Of a DNA stretch of 64,000 nt, positions 8,056 to 16,687 are shown one piece after another; positions within the stretch are counted from its first letter, which is position 1, and each line of letters begins with the position of its first letter. Below the pieces are notes generated by a model. It made no database searches, was not told where the DNA came from, and worked only from the letters and a program-made list of their open reading frames with translations. This DNA is from Halorussus salilacus (GTDB lineage Archaea > Halobacteriota > Halobacteria > Halobacteriales > Haladaptataceae). The position numbers were made by a program, and so were the translations under genes. The stretch spans positions 434,001-498,000 of the forward strand of contig NZ_CP099993.1 of assembly GCF_024138125.1 (NCBI RefSeq), given 5' to 3'.

Positions 8056-9636
8056 CTACCGTCCGGCCCCGCCTCGACGCCGCGCCAGCGCGAGTGCAAC
8101 GATGACCGCCACGAGCGCCGCGGAACCGGTGAATCCGGGCTGTGACGCCTCGTTGCTGTCGTCGGCCTCTGCGGTCTCGTCGAAAGCCGTCGTCTCGGTG
8201 GGATTGGTCTCGGTGTCGGGTTCGGAGGTTGCGGTCTCGGTGTCGGGCTCTGAAGTTGCGGTCTCGGTGTCGGGTGACGACGTAGCTGAAGTCTTCGTCT
8301 GGGCCTCTTCCGTCGTTTCGGTCGCGGTCGTGGTCTCGGTGGTCGTGGTCGCAGTCGTAGTCGCGGTGGTCGTGGTCGCAGTCGTAGTCGCGGTGGTCGT
8401 AGTCTCGGTCGTGGTCTCGGTGGTCGTGGTCGCAGTCGTAGTCGCGGTGGTCGTGGTCTCGGTCGTCGTGGTCTCGGTCGTCGTGGTCGCAGTCGTCGTC
8501 TCGGTGGTCGTCGTCTCGGTGGTCGTCGTGGTCGGTGCGCCCTCGGTGAAGGATATCGACCAGTCCTCGGATTCGGTCCCGACGCTGTCGCTTTCGAGTT
8601 CGACGTAGAGGAAGCCGGTCTCATCGGCGGTCGCGCTCTCGGTAATCCTCTCCTGCGATTCGCCGCTCAAGGTGGTCGCCCCGCCCGGCCAGTAGATGTT
8701 CCCGACGATGTCATGGCCCTGCGCTTTCTCCAGCGCCGTGGTCACCGTGTCGCCCTTCTGGACCGGCAATCGCATGTAGTCGGTGTCGTCCCAGCTACTT
8801 ATCGCGCCCGAGTGAGTTCCCGTCCCCACCTCGGTGGCGTCCTCCTCTTTGTCGGGCCACTCGTCAACGTCCTTCGTCCGGTCCAGCGTGACCGACCAGT
8901 CCTCGGACTCGGTCTCGACGCTGTCGCTTTCGAGTTCGACGTAGAAGTAGCCTTCCTCCTCGATGGTCGCCTTCTCGGTGTCTTCGGACTTGTCCTCGCC
9001 GCTCAGAGAGGTCGCCCCGCCCGGCCAGTAGATGGATCCGGTGATGTCGTGGCCCTGTGCTTTCTCCAGCGTCGCGGTCACCGTGTCGTCCTCGTCGACG
9101 GGCATCCGCATGTAATCGGTGTCGTCCCAGCTGTTGACCGACCCCTCGTGAGTTCCCGGCCCGACTTCGATTGCGTTCTCCTCGTGGTTGGGCCACTCGT
9201 CTGCGCCCTCGTTCCGGTCGAGCGTCACCGACCAGTCCTCGGGGAAGTCTTCGTCGGACTCGCTGTGGAGTTCGACGTAAAAGTATCCGTCCTCATCGAC
9301 GGTCGCCTTCTCGGTGTCCTCGGTCTTCGCTTCGCCCTCCAGTGAAGTCGCGCCGCCCGGCCAGTAGATGCTTCCGATGACGTCGTCGCCTTGGGCTTTC
9401 TCCAAGGTCGCAGTCACCGTGTCGCCCTTCTCGACGGGCATCTTGATGTAGTCGGTGTCGTCGGAGCTATCGATGGACCCCTCGTGAGTTCCGGGGCCGA
9501 CCTCCGCCGCGTCTTCTTCGTCGTCGGGCCACTCGTCGTCGGCGGTCGCGATGCCGACGCCGAACGGAATCGCCCCGACGAGGAGCATTCCGACGACGGC
9601 CAGCACCAGAACGCTCGATTTGAATCCTCGTTCCAT
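8056..9636 (-). CDS. PGF-CTERM surface protein with three PPC-like repeats and a Thr-rich stalk
   Basis: 526-residue exported protein. A Sec signal peptide covers about residues 1-32. Three tandem repeats of 112 residues follow (about 34-145, 146-257, 258-366). Each starts DEWP and contains TDYxxxPVxxxDTVTxxLEKAQG, resembling bacterial pre-peptidase C-terminal (PPC) domains. A low-complexity stalk made almost only of Thr, Glu and Ala follows (about 367-450), then TATSEPDTE repeats. The C-terminus carries a PGF motif, a hydrophobic helix and an Arg-rich tail (SQPGFTGSAALVAVIVALAL, then RRRGG), a recognised archaeosortase A sorting signal. It is probably cleaved and lipid-anchored, with O-glycosylated Thr. 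The partner or ligand is unknown. Confidence 0.88.
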   Translation of the reverse strand: MERGFKSSVLVLAVVGMLLVGAIPFGVGIATADDEWPDDEEDAAEVGPGTHEGSIDSSDDTDYIKMPVEKGDTVTATLEKAQGDDVIGSIYWPGGATSLEGEAKTEDTEKATVDEDGYFYVELHSESDEDFPEDWSVTLDRNEGADEWPNHEENAIEVGPGTHEGSVNSWDDTDYMRMPVDEDDTVTATLEKAQGHDITGSIYWPGGATSLSGEDKSEDTEKATIEEEGYFYVELESDSVETESEDWSVTLDRTKDVDEWPDKEEDATEVGTGTHSGAISSWDDTDYMRLPVQKGDTVTTALEKAQGHDIVGNIYWPGGATTLSGESQERITESATADETGFLYVELESDSVGTESEDWSISFTEGAPTTTTTETTTTETTTATTTTETTTTETTTTATTTATTTTETTTETTTTATTTATTTTATTTATTTTETTTATETTEEAQTKTSATSSPDTETATSEPDTETATSEPDTETNPTETTAFDETAEADDSNEASQPGFTGSAALVAVIVALALARRRGGAGR

Positions 9637-9648
9637 ATCGTTGGTGAT

Positions 9649-9660
9649 ACTTATATAGTT
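9649..9660 (-). promoter_or_regulatory. TATA box of the surface-protein gene
   Basis: The minus strand reads ACTATATAAGT here, just before the ATG at 9636. A second AT-rich word (gatatatc) lies at about 9662-9669 and may be the functional box with more usual spacing. Confidence 0.45.
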
Positions 9661-9743
9661 CAGATATATCAAGTCACTGGATTCGGCAGAGTTCCGACCG
9701 CAAGCGCGCTCTTTTTCACCCCCGAAACGCTACTCCCGACCGT

Positions 9744-10364
9744 ATGGGCAAGGTCAGCATCGGGCTTCGCGGCTGGCGCTTCGAGGAGGACGAGGTGTTC
9801 GACGACGACGGGGCGTTCAAGCCGCTCGACGAGATTCCGGACGACCCGCGAAAGCGACTCCTCCGCCTCCAGACGCTGGTCGGGTCGCCGTGCGACGCCT
9901 GCTGGCTTATCCACGGCGACGAGAACCTCCGCGAGTGCAACGTCTCGGAGGTCGTCTACGGCGAACCCCTCTCGGAGGTCACCCTCTGTCGGGACCACGA
10001 GACCGACTTCCTCTACTGGTTCCTCGAAGCGGGCGGCGACCGATACAAGGGCGAGGACGAGCTTCAGGACGCGTTTCACGAGTGGTTCCTCGACGGCGGC
10101 CGCGCGCCCGAGGGGTACGGCGGCATCGAACACGTCGAGACCGACCCCGACGACATCCCGGAGCCGCCGGAGGCAGACCCCGGGGCGCACGACATCGAGC
10201 GCCCGGACCGCGAGCGCGAGCGCATCGACCTCCGGAACATGGAGGTCACCACGGTGGGCGGCGAGGACGACGAGAGCGACGGGGACGGGGACGACGAGAA
10301 CGGCCGCGAGGAACTCGACCTCGACGACGCCGACCTCGACCTGAATCAGGAGTACCCCTCGTGA
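9744..10364 (+). CDS. Conserved-looking acidic protein with a Cys/His cluster, unknown function
   Basis: 206 residues. The first 110 look folded and contain a possible metal site: CDAC near residue 52, a further Cys near 67 and a CRDHE motif near 82. The C-terminal third is a disordered acidic tail rich in Asp, Glu and Gly. No signal peptide or membrane segment is visible. It shares a 4-bp GTGA overlap with the following SpoU methyltransferase gene, so the two are almost certainly co-transcribed and translationally coupled. A role in RNA modification is possible by association only. Confidence 0.8.
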   Translation: MGKVSIGLRGWRFEEDEVFDDDGAFKPLDEIPDDPRKRLLRLQTLVGSPCDACWLIHGDENLRECNVSEVVYGEPLSEVTLCRDHETDFLYWFLEAGGDRYKGEDELQDAFHEWFLDGGRAPEGYGGIEHVETDPDDIPEPPEADPGAHDIERPDRERERIDLRNMEVTTVGGEDDESDGDGDDENGREELDLDDADLDLNQEYPS

Positions 10365-11080
10365 AACCCGCAGTCGCCGTCGTGGAGCCGAAGACGCCCG
10401 GCAACATCGGCACCATCGCCCGGGCGATGAAGAACTTCGGCATGCACGACCTCAAGCTGGTCGACCCGCCGGAGTTCGGCCGCGACAGCGAGGCCTACGG
10501 CTACGCCGGGCAGGCCCGCGAGGACGTGCTCCCCAACTACGACGAGGTCACCTTCGACGAACTCGTCGCGAACTACCACACCGTCGGCTGTACCGCCACG
10601 ACCAACGAGGACGCCCGCAAGCACCGCCGGTTCCCGTTCAAGACGCCCGCCGAACTCGCCGACAGTCTCCGGGACGTTCGGGCCGACACCGTCCTGATAT
10701 TCGGCCGCGAGGACAACGGGCTGACCAACGACGAAATGGCCCGCGTCGACGAGGTGTGCTCGATTCCCGCGAGCGCCGACTACTCCTCGCTGAATCTGGG
10801 GCAGGCCGCGACCGTGACCCTCTACGAGCTCCGCGAGCTGACCGTCGAGGAGACCCAACACCCCGACGTGGCCCGCGAGCGCGCCGACGAGGCCGAAATC
10901 GAGGGGCTCTACGACCACTTCGGGGAGTTCCTCGACGCGGTCGACCACCCGCCCGAGAAGCGCGAGAAGACCCTCCGACTCGCCCGCCGACTCGTCGGCC
11001 GCGCCCACCCGACCGGCCGGGAGGTCCGGACCCTCCGGGGGGTCCTCCGGCGCGCCATGTACCACGCCGAGGACGACTGA
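10361..11080 (+). CDS. SpoU/TrmH-superfamily RNA 2'-O-methyltransferase (TrmJ-like)
   Basis: 239-residue SPOUT-fold RNA methyltransferase. All three SpoU motifs are present: [13 protein letters not shown] near residue 14, [13 protein letters not shown] near 112, and [16 protein letters not shown] near 140. The catalytic Arg sits in motif 2. The C-terminal 90 residues form a helical extension, as in TrmJ-type enzymes that methylate tRNA position 32. The start is GTG at 10361, overlapping the upstream stop by four bases. The exact RNA target is inferred from the subgroup and could also be rRNA. Confidence 0.88.
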   Translation: MKPAVAVVEPKTPGNIGTIARAMKNFGMHDLKLVDPPEFGRDSEAYGYAGQAREDVLPNYDEVTFDELVANYHTVGCTATTNEDARKHRRFPFKTPAELADSLRDVRADTVLIFGREDNGLTNDEMARVDEVCSIPASADYSSLNLGQAATVTLYELRELTVEETQHPDVARERADEAEIEGLYDHFGEFLDAVDHPPEKREKTLRLARRLVGRAHPTGREVRTLRGVLRRAMYHAEDD

Positions 11081-11109
11081 GCCCGCGGTCGGGAGGTCGG
11101 AGGCTCGGG

Positions 11110-11178
11110 GACCCGAAGACCCGAAGACCCGAAGGAAGACCGCGGTCGGGGCCCGCGGCGGGGCCGCGGGCCCCGACC
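11110..11178. repeat. 8-bp direct repeats followed by a 16-bp-stem hairpin downstream of the SpoU gene
   Basis: Three consecutive copies of ACCCGAAG (about 11110-11134) precede a hairpin whose arms are GGTCGGGGCCCGCGGC (11144-11159) and its exact complement (11163-11178) around a GGG loop. The position just after a stop codon suggests a terminator or mRNA 3'-end structure, but there is no T-tract. One of eight such palindromes in this window. Confidence 0.55.
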
Positions 11179-11242
11179 GGGTCTCCTCGCCGCCCGAACG
11201 GTTTTACCGATTCGCGGAGAATTCCCCCGCACGAGAGTCGAC

Positions 11243-12091
11243 ATGTTCCCGGTCGGAGAGTCGAGCACGGCGGTCTCCTCGCTGGCGCTGGGTGTCCAGT
11301 TCAACCTTCTAGTCGCAGTCCCGACCGTCGCCGCCCTGCTCGCGGGAAAGCGGGTGTTCATCCCGGACCAGCGACTCGGGACCCTGTTCGCGGAGTTCGT
11401 CCGGAGCGACTGGAAGTACCTCGGCGCGGCGGCCGCCGTCACACAGGTCGTGAACGCGCTCGCGTTGCACTTCCACGCCCCGCGGACGTTCACCGGCGCG
11501 GTGTACGCGGTCGAGGGCGCGACGGTCGCGGCCTTTCAGGCGGTCGCGACCCCGCCGCTGACCTACGTCGCCACCGTAATCTACCTCGTGGGGTTCCCGT
11601 TCATCGTCCTGCTCACCTACTTCGTGCTGAAGGCCCGCGCCGAGGAGGAGGCTCGCCGGTACGCGCTGGCGTACGTCCTGACGGTGGTCTCGTCGGTCCC
11701 CTTCTTCCTGTTGTTCCCGGTGAAGGTGTCGTCGCTGTACCTCTCGGGGGTCGAACCGCTGATGTACCAGCTCAGCCCGGCCATCCGGTACGGCATCTAC
11801 GGCACCGACACGCTGGTGAAGGCGTTCCCGAGCCTCCACACCGGGCTGTCGGTGCTGGCGGCGCTGTACGCCCGAAAGGCCGACGCCGGATACGCCAGGG
11901 CGATGGCGGCGCTGGCGTTCGCCATCGTCCTCTCGACGCTGTATCTGGGAATCCACTGGCTGGCAGACGCAGCGTTCGCGGGACTGCTCGTGGCGGGCGC
12001 GTACCTGGTCTCCCAGCGCGTCGCCGAGCCGCGGTGGACCGCCATCTTCCGCGAGGCGGTCGCGGGCGTGCGCCGGTACGCGTGGCCGTGA
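11243..12091 (+). CDS. PAP2-superfamily membrane phosphatase/transferase
   Basis: 282-residue membrane protein with about six to seven helices. The PAP2 phosphatase signatures are KAFPSLHTG near residue 200 (in place of PSGH) and LGIHWLADAAFAG near 240, whose two His residues serve as nucleophile and acid. The variant SLHTG motif is typical of the Aur1/inositol-phosphoceramide-synthase-like and lipid-phosphate subfamilies. The enzyme probably dephosphorylates or transfers a lipid phosphate such as archaeal phosphatidate or isoprenoid pyrophosphate at the membrane face. The ATG follows a GC-rich spacer, and no operon partner is evident. Confidence 0.85.
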   Translation: MFPVGESSTAVSSLALGVQFNLLVAVPTVAALLAGKRVFIPDQRLGTLFAEFVRSDWKYLGAAAAVTQVVNALALHFHAPRTFTGAVYAVEGATVAAFQAVATPPLTYVATVIYLVGFPFIVLLTYFVLKARAEEEARRYALAYVLTVVSSVPFFLLFPVKVSSLYLSGVEPLMYQLSPAIRYGIYGTDTLVKAFPSLHTGLSVLAALYARKADAGYARAMAALAFAIVLSTLYLGIHWLADAAFAGLLVAGAYLVSQRVAEPRWTAIFREAVAGVRRYAWP

Positions 12092-12223
12092 CGCTCCGAT
12101 GCGCGGTCGTGACGCTCCGTAGCGTAGCCGTCGCTCTGACGCGACAGCCGGACTGCCGGACCGCGGTTTTCACGGGTGATAATCTACAACGGCGTTAAGT
12201 ACGGGACGTTCGTTCTGCGAATC

Positions 12224-13717
12224 ATGGACGGCGCGGCGACGGATGGCGAATTCGCGGAGCGTATCGACGGTGAGTCGCTTCTCTCGGACCTCGACGTCGA
12301 CGAGGACGAGATCGACTGGCGAAAGGAGTTCACGAACTTCGACGAGAGCGACGCCGAGCGGCTGTCGGGACTGTCCGATCAGTTCGCGTCCGTCGCCGAC
12401 GACGCCGTCGAGGAGTTCTACGACCACCTGACCGACTACGACGAGACGAAGGCGGTGCTCGACCGCTCGACTCGAACCGTCGACCAACTCAAGCGGACGC
12501 AGGCGGAGTACCTCGTCTCGCTCGGCGACGGCGAGTACGGCCCGGAACACTTCGCGGACCGCGCCCGCATCGGCAAGATACACGACATGCTCGACATGCC
12601 GATGAAACACTATCTGGGGGCGTACATGCTCTACTACAACATCCTCGTTCCGCGGATCGCCGACCGGGCCATCGAGCGGGCCGCGAGCAGGGTCGGCGAC
12701 GACGCCGCCGAGGTCGTCCGCGAGGAGTTCGAAGACGGTATCGAGGACATCCTCTCGCTGTTGCGGATAACGAACCTCGACATGCAGATGGTCACGGACA
12801 CGTACATCCACTCGTACAGCGAGCAGATACGCGAGACCAACGCGGAGATGCAGTCGCTCCAGCGGGGCATCTCCGAGGAGGTTCACCGGGACCTCGACGA
12901 CCTCTCGTCGTCGGCCGAGGACGTCGCCGCCAGCACCGAGTCCATCCGCGACCTGACCGACGAGCAGGCGGTCGACGTGGACGAAATCGCAGCCGAGACC
13001 GAGAACATGAGCGCGACCGTCGAGGAGATCGCCGCGAGCGCCGAGGAGGTCGAGCAGACGAGTCGCCGCGCCATGGAACTCGCCGAGGACGGCCAAGAGA
13101 CCGCGAGCAACGCGATGGACGCCATGTCCGACATCGACGACGCACGGGGGGACGTGACCGACGACATGACCGACCTCCAGGAGACGGTCACCGAGATCGA
13201 CGATGTCGTCGACGTCATCGACGACATCGCCGAGCAGACCAACCTGCTCGCGCTGAACGCCTCCATCGAGGCGGCCCGCGCGGGCGAGGCGGGCGACGGC
13301 TTCGCGGTCGTCGCCGAGGAGGTCAAGGCGCTCGCCGAGCAGTCGAAACAGCAGGCCAGCGAGATAGAGGGGATGGTCGACGACATCCACGCGAGTACCG
13401 GCGACACCGTCGAGAGCCTCGAACGCACCGAGCGACGCGTCCAGCAGGGAATCGAGAACGTCGAACGCGCGATGGAGACCCTCCGGGACATCGTCACGGC
13501 GGTCGAGGAGACGGTCAACGGCATCGAGGAGGTCGCCCAGGCGACCGACGAGCAGGCCGTGACCGCCGAGCAGGTGTCGGCGATGGTCGACGAGGTCTCA
13601 CGTCACGCCAACGACATCGCCCGGGAGGTCTCGGCGGTCGCGACTGCGACCGAAGAGCAGGCCGAACACATCGGACAGATAGAGTCGTCGGTCGACAGAC
13701 TCGCCGACGGAAGCTGA
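12224..13717 (+). CDS. hemAT: HemAT-like haem-based soluble methyl-accepting chemotaxis transducer
   Basis: 497-residue cytoplasmic signal transducer. The N-terminal part (about 20-175) is a protoglobin-type sensor with the proximal haem His in RARIGKIHDM (H120) and a following MKHYLGAYMLYY helix. A long coiled coil continues into a classical MCP signalling tip (EQTNLLALNASIEAARAGE, about residues 345-365) flanked by methylation helices. There are no membrane segments, as in HemAT oxygen transducers that steer aerotaxis through CheA/CheW. An in-frame ATG exists at 12176. The one at 12224 is preferred because gcgttaagta lies about 25-30 bp before it like a TATA box. Confidence 0.88.
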   Translation: MDGAATDGEFAERIDGESLLSDLDVDEDEIDWRKEFTNFDESDAERLSGLSDQFASVADDAVEEFYDHLTDYDETKAVLDRSTRTVDQLKRTQAEYLVSLGDGEYGPEHFADRARIGKIHDMLDMPMKHYLGAYMLYYNILVPRIADRAIERAASRVGDDAAEVVREEFEDGIEDILSLLRITNLDMQMVTDTYIHSYSEQIRETNAEMQSLQRGISEEVHRDLDDLSSSAEDVAASTESIRDLTDEQAVDVDEIAAETENMSATVEEIAASAEEVEQTSRRAMELAEDGQETASNAMDAMSDIDDARGDVTDDMTDLQETVTEIDDVVDVIDDIAEQTNLLALNASIEAARAGEAGDGFAVVAEEVKALAEQSKQQASEIEGMVDDIHASTGDTVESLERTERRVQQGIENVERAMETLRDIVTAVEETVNGIEEVAQATDEQAVTAEQVSAMVDEVSRHANDIAREVSAVATATEEQAEHIGQIESSVDRLADGS

Positions 13718-13853
13718 CGCGCGACTCGGAGTTCGACGTCGGCCGCCGTCTCCTCGCCCGAGAGCGCGGCGTGGCCGTCGTCGAGGAGCGGGACGGACAC
13801 CGCGCCGCCGAGCCCGTCCGGAACCTCGAACTCGCTCCGCCCGACCAAACGCC

Positions 13854-15725
13854 TCAGGCCCGCTTCTGTATCTCCTCGCGGAGGACCTCGCTCACGAGGT
13901 CGCCGTCGGCCTTGCCGCCGAGTGCGCCCATGCACTCGCCCATCAGCGCGGAAAACGCCTGCATACCCTCCTCTTCGACCTGCTCGGCGTTTCGCTCGAC
14001 GACCTCCGCGACCGCCTCCCGGACCTCCTCGTCGCCCGCGCTCCCGAGGCCCTCGCGCTCGACGGCCTCCGCCGCGGTGAGGTCGGGGTTCTCCGCGAGG
14101 ACGGTCAGTATCTCGCCGACGTTGCCCTTCGCGGTCTCGCCAGCCGCGACCAGTTCGAGAGTGTCGAGGACGTGGTCGTCGGTGAGGTCCTCGACCGGCA
14201 CGTCGTCGCGCCGGAGTTCGGTGACGGTGCTCTCGACCGTCCCCGCCGCGAGCGTGGGATCGACGCCGAGGTCCTCGACCGCCTCCTCGAACAGCGCCAT
14301 TCGCTTGCCGTAGGCGACCTGCTCGGCGAGTCCGGAGTCGAGACCGTACTCGCTCTGGTAGCGCTCGGCCTTCTCGGTCAGGAGCTCGGGCGTCTCGACC
14401 GCGGTCGGGTCGGGGTCGACAGGCGGCACGTCGGTCTCGGGGTACATCCGGGCCGCGCCCGGGAGGGGCCGGAGGTAGCGGGTGGTGCCGTCCTCGTTCG
14501 CGCCGCGGGTCTCCTCGGGGACTCCGTCGAGCGCGGTCTCGGCGCGCTCGGCGGCCGCCTCGATGGCGAGGTCGGCGGTCTCGGGGTCGGCCGCGACGAT
14601 GGCGACCGCGTCGGTCTCGCCCGCGCCGACGGCTTCGCGGAGGTCGGTCACTTCGTCTTCGGTCACGCCGTAGGCCGGGAGTTCGTCGGTGTGGAAGATG
14701 CCGCCCGCGCCGTGGCGCTTGGCGTGGTCCGAGAGCTCGGTGCCGAGGCGGCGGTCGGGCTGGATTTCGGCACCCACGAGTCCGTCGAAGCCGTAGAGGG
14801 GGACCGCCGTCACCTTCCCGCCGGAGTCGAGCGCGCCGCGGATGACTCCCGAGTCGGTGTCGGCGAAGACCTCGGTCACGTCGGCCACCTCGCCGACCTC
14901 GGCGTCGCGCTCGCGGAGGTCGTCCCGAATTTCGAGCAGTCGGACCTGTCGGTGGACCTCGTTTCGAACGAGGTCGTCGATGTCGTCGAGGCTCTGGACG
15001 CCCTTGACCTCGACGCGCGCGCCCTCCGCGATGGAGATGTTCACGTCCTGACGGATGGTGCCGAGCCCGCGCTTGACCCGACCGGTCGAGCGCAGGAGCA
15101 TCCCGATGGTCTCGGCGGCCTCGCGGGCCTGCTCGGGCGAGCGGATGTCGGGCTTGGTGCCGATCTCCACGAGCGGGATGCCGAGCCGGTCGAGGCTGTA
15201 GAGGACGCCGTCCTCGCGCTCCTCGACGCGCTGGGCGCTCTCCTCTTCGAGCATCAGGTCCTCGATTCCCACCGACCCCTCGGAGGTGTCGATTTCGCCG
15301 TCGGTCGCCATCAGGGTCGAGCGCTGGAACCCCGAGGTGTTCGAGCCGTCGACGACGATCTTTCGCATGACGTGGGCCTGATCGACCGCGTCCATGTCGA
15401 GCAGTTGGGCGATTTCGAGGACGACCTCCTGGGCCTCCTCGTCGAGTCGGTGGGGCGGTTCGTCGTCCTCCTCGACAAGGCAGGTCGAGTCGTACGCGAG
15501 GTACTCGAACTCGCGGTCGACCTGACTCTCTTCGAGGGCGGCCTCGTCGATCTCGCCGAGTTCGCTCTTGGTCGGGTGGAGGTATCGGGTGAACCGGCGC
15601 TCCGCATCCTCGGGTTCGCGGAGTTCGGTCGGACAGCCGCAGAACAGCTTGGTCTCGGTGTCGAGCTGTTGGTGGATTTCGAGGCCAGCCACGAGGCCGA
15701 GGTCCTCGTAGTCGTGTCGGGTCAT
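13854..15725 (-). CDS. gatE: Glu-tRNA(Gln) amidotransferase subunit E
   Basis: 623-residue subunit of the archaeal GatDE complex, which converts Glu-tRNA(Gln) to Gln-tRNA(Gln). The N-terminus shows the GatB/GatE kinase-transamidase core: GLEIHQQLDTETKLFCGCP near residue 14 with metal-binding Cys, DGSNTSGFQRSTL near 125, and GIPLVEIGTKPDI. An AspRS-like insertion and a helical Yqey tail (ending EVLREEIQKRA) complete the family architecture. GatE rather than GatB is indicated by the length and the insertion. The partner gatD is not in this window. Confidence 0.95.
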   Translation of the reverse strand: MTRHDYEDLGLVAGLEIHQQLDTETKLFCGCPTELREPEDAERRFTRYLHPTKSELGEIDEAALEESQVDREFEYLAYDSTCLVEEDDEPPHRLDEEAQEVVLEIAQLLDMDAVDQAHVMRKIVVDGSNTSGFQRSTLMATDGEIDTSEGSVGIEDLMLEEESAQRVEEREDGVLYSLDRLGIPLVEIGTKPDIRSPEQAREAAETIGMLLRSTGRVKRGLGTIRQDVNISIAEGARVEVKGVQSLDDIDDLVRNEVHRQVRLLEIRDDLRERDAEVGEVADVTEVFADTDSGVIRGALDSGGKVTAVPLYGFDGLVGAEIQPDRRLGTELSDHAKRHGAGGIFHTDELPAYGVTEDEVTDLREAVGAGETDAVAIVAADPETADLAIEAAAERAETALDGVPEETRGANEDGTTRYLRPLPGAARMYPETDVPPVDPDPTAVETPELLTEKAERYQSEYGLDSGLAEQVAYGKRMALFEEAVEDLGVDPTLAAGTVESTVTELRRDDVPVEDLTDDHVLDTLELVAAGETAKGNVGEILTVLAENPDLTAAEAVEREGLGSAGDEEVREAVAEVVERNAEQVEEEGMQAFSALMGECMGALGGKADGDLVSEVLREEIQKRA

Positions 15726-15780
15726 TACCCGCCACTCCGAGCGCGAGGAGTAAAAAACCGTTCAGTCTCGTTCGGGACCG

Positions 15781-16068
15781 TTACGGTTCGAGTTCGCCGC
15801 CGCCACCGCCGCCGTCGTCGTCGTCACCGCCGCCGCCTCCGCCCGCGTCGAGTTCGAAGAAGAGCCCGCCGTCGAGACTGGGTTCGAGTTCGCCGCCGCC
15901 GCCACCGCCGTCATCGTCGTCACCGCCACCGCCGTCGAGGCATTCGCAATTGGTGCCCGCGTCGAGCGTCGTTGGATTCTGCTCCAGCGCCGAGACAGGC
16001 GACGACGCCAGTCCGACGGCGAGGAGCGCGACCGATACGACGAACAGGAGCTTGCGTGTTCGTGTCAT
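15781..16068 (-). CDS. Small secreted Gly/Asp repeat protein
   Basis: 95 residues with a Sec-type signal peptide (MTRTRKLLFVVSVALLAVGL, with likely cleavage after SALA or SPVSA near 27-30). The mature part is short and contains NCECLDGG followed by two near-identical low-complexity modules of GGGGDDDDGGGGGGELEP type, separated by a hydrophobic SLDGGLFFELDA segment. Two Cys in CEC might bind metal or anchor the peptide. No C-terminal membrane helix is seen. The duplicated Gly-Asp block suggests recent internal duplication. No function is recognised. The ATG at 16068 begins the signal peptide, and an upstream in-frame ATG adds a non-signal-like extension. Confidence 0.65.
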   Translation of the reverse strand: MTRTRKLLFVVSVALLAVGLASSPVSALEQNPTTLDAGTNCECLDGGGGDDDDGGGGGGELEPSLDGGLFFELDAGGGGGGDDDDGGGGGGELEP

Positions 16069-16242
16069 GGTGAAGCGTCCACCTCGAATCGCGATTCGAG
16101 CGTGGGGTAAGTAATCATATCTCACGGACTCATATAATTTTTGTCCAAAAGGTAGTGTTATCTATATGTCGTCGCCCGCGGAGCGCCCCTCGGCCGTTCC
16201 GGCACGCCGCGTTACCGGGCGTCATCGCGTCCGAGTCCGTCG

Positions 16243-16284
16243 CGACCACCCCGACCACCCCGACCACCCCGACCACCCCGACCG
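16243..16284. repeat. 9-bp minisatellite CGACCACCC
   Basis: Four perfect head-to-tail copies of CGACCACCC (16243-16278) plus a degenerate fifth lie in the gap between the secreted repeat protein and the small membrane protein. No coding or regulatory role is apparent. Confidence 0.8.
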
Positions 16285-16301
16285 CGCTCGGGTCCCGGCG
16301 C

Positions 16302-16544
16302 TCACTCGAAGATTTTGTCCTTCTCGCGCGACCGGGACCGACCGCCGCCCGACCCGCCACCGCCCCTGAGCTTCGAGACCGCGAGGTACGCCAGGTACAG
16401 CAGGACCCCGAGGACGAGGACCGAGACGACCGCCTCGACGAGGAACGAGACGATACCGAAGACGATGCTCAGGACCTCCAGCGCGACCACGACGCCGACG
16501 AGCAACAGCACGGCCAGACCGCCGTAGCGAAGCCACTTGTTCAT
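16302..16544 (-). CDS. Small two-TM membrane protein
   Basis: 80 residues from the ATG at 16544 (MNKWLRYGG). Two adjacent hydrophobic segments (about 7-30 and 33-55) are followed by a Gly/Ser/Arg/Lys-rich cytoplasmic tail ending KDKIFE. Alternative in-frame starts at 16568 and 16583 would add 8 or 13 residues and partly overlap the promoter of the divergent gene at 16688. The short form is chosen because the added residues are not hydrophobic. The function is unknown. Confidence 0.6.
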   Translation of the reverse strand: MNKWLRYGGLAVLLLVGVVVALEVLSIVFGIVSFLVEAVVSVLVLGVLLYLAYLAVSKLRGGGGSGGGRSRSREKDKIFE

Positions 16545-16660
16545 ACCCGGTAGTTGTGAGGCCTCCATCATGAGTGTTTGCACCTACCGAACCTCCGGCG
16601 TTCGAGACCCCGACGCCGGACGCGAGAACCGAGGTCACCACGCCGCTGTCCCCGGAATTT

Positions 16661-16671
16661 ATATCAGTCGT
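16661..16671 (+). promoter_or_regulatory. TATA box of the membrane-protein gene at 16688
   Basis: The sequence aatttatatca, about 20-27 bp ahead of the ATG, fits a leaderless promoter. It decides in favour of the start at 16688 over an in-frame ATG at 16574. Confidence 0.5.
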
Positions 16672-16687
16672 CTGTGAACGCCCGCGC

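Noticed and set aside
8320-8535. Val-rich membrane-like repeat protein on the plus strand
   Set aside because: It is the antisense reading of the Thr-codon tract of the PGF-CTERM protein. The same effect occurs opposite the Thr stalks at 39700-40020 and 40480-40740.
9391-10344. Open frame on plus covering the surface-protein promoter and the gene at 9744
   Set aside because: Thr/Arg/Ser-rich shadow. The frame used for the 9744 gene is acidic, has a proper start and couples to the next gene.
13718-13853. Acidic, protein-like stretch on the minus strand just after gatE (EFEVPDGLGGAVSVPLLDDG and onward)
   Set aside because: No start codon fits and no family is recognised. Possibly a gene remnant, but not supportable as a feature.
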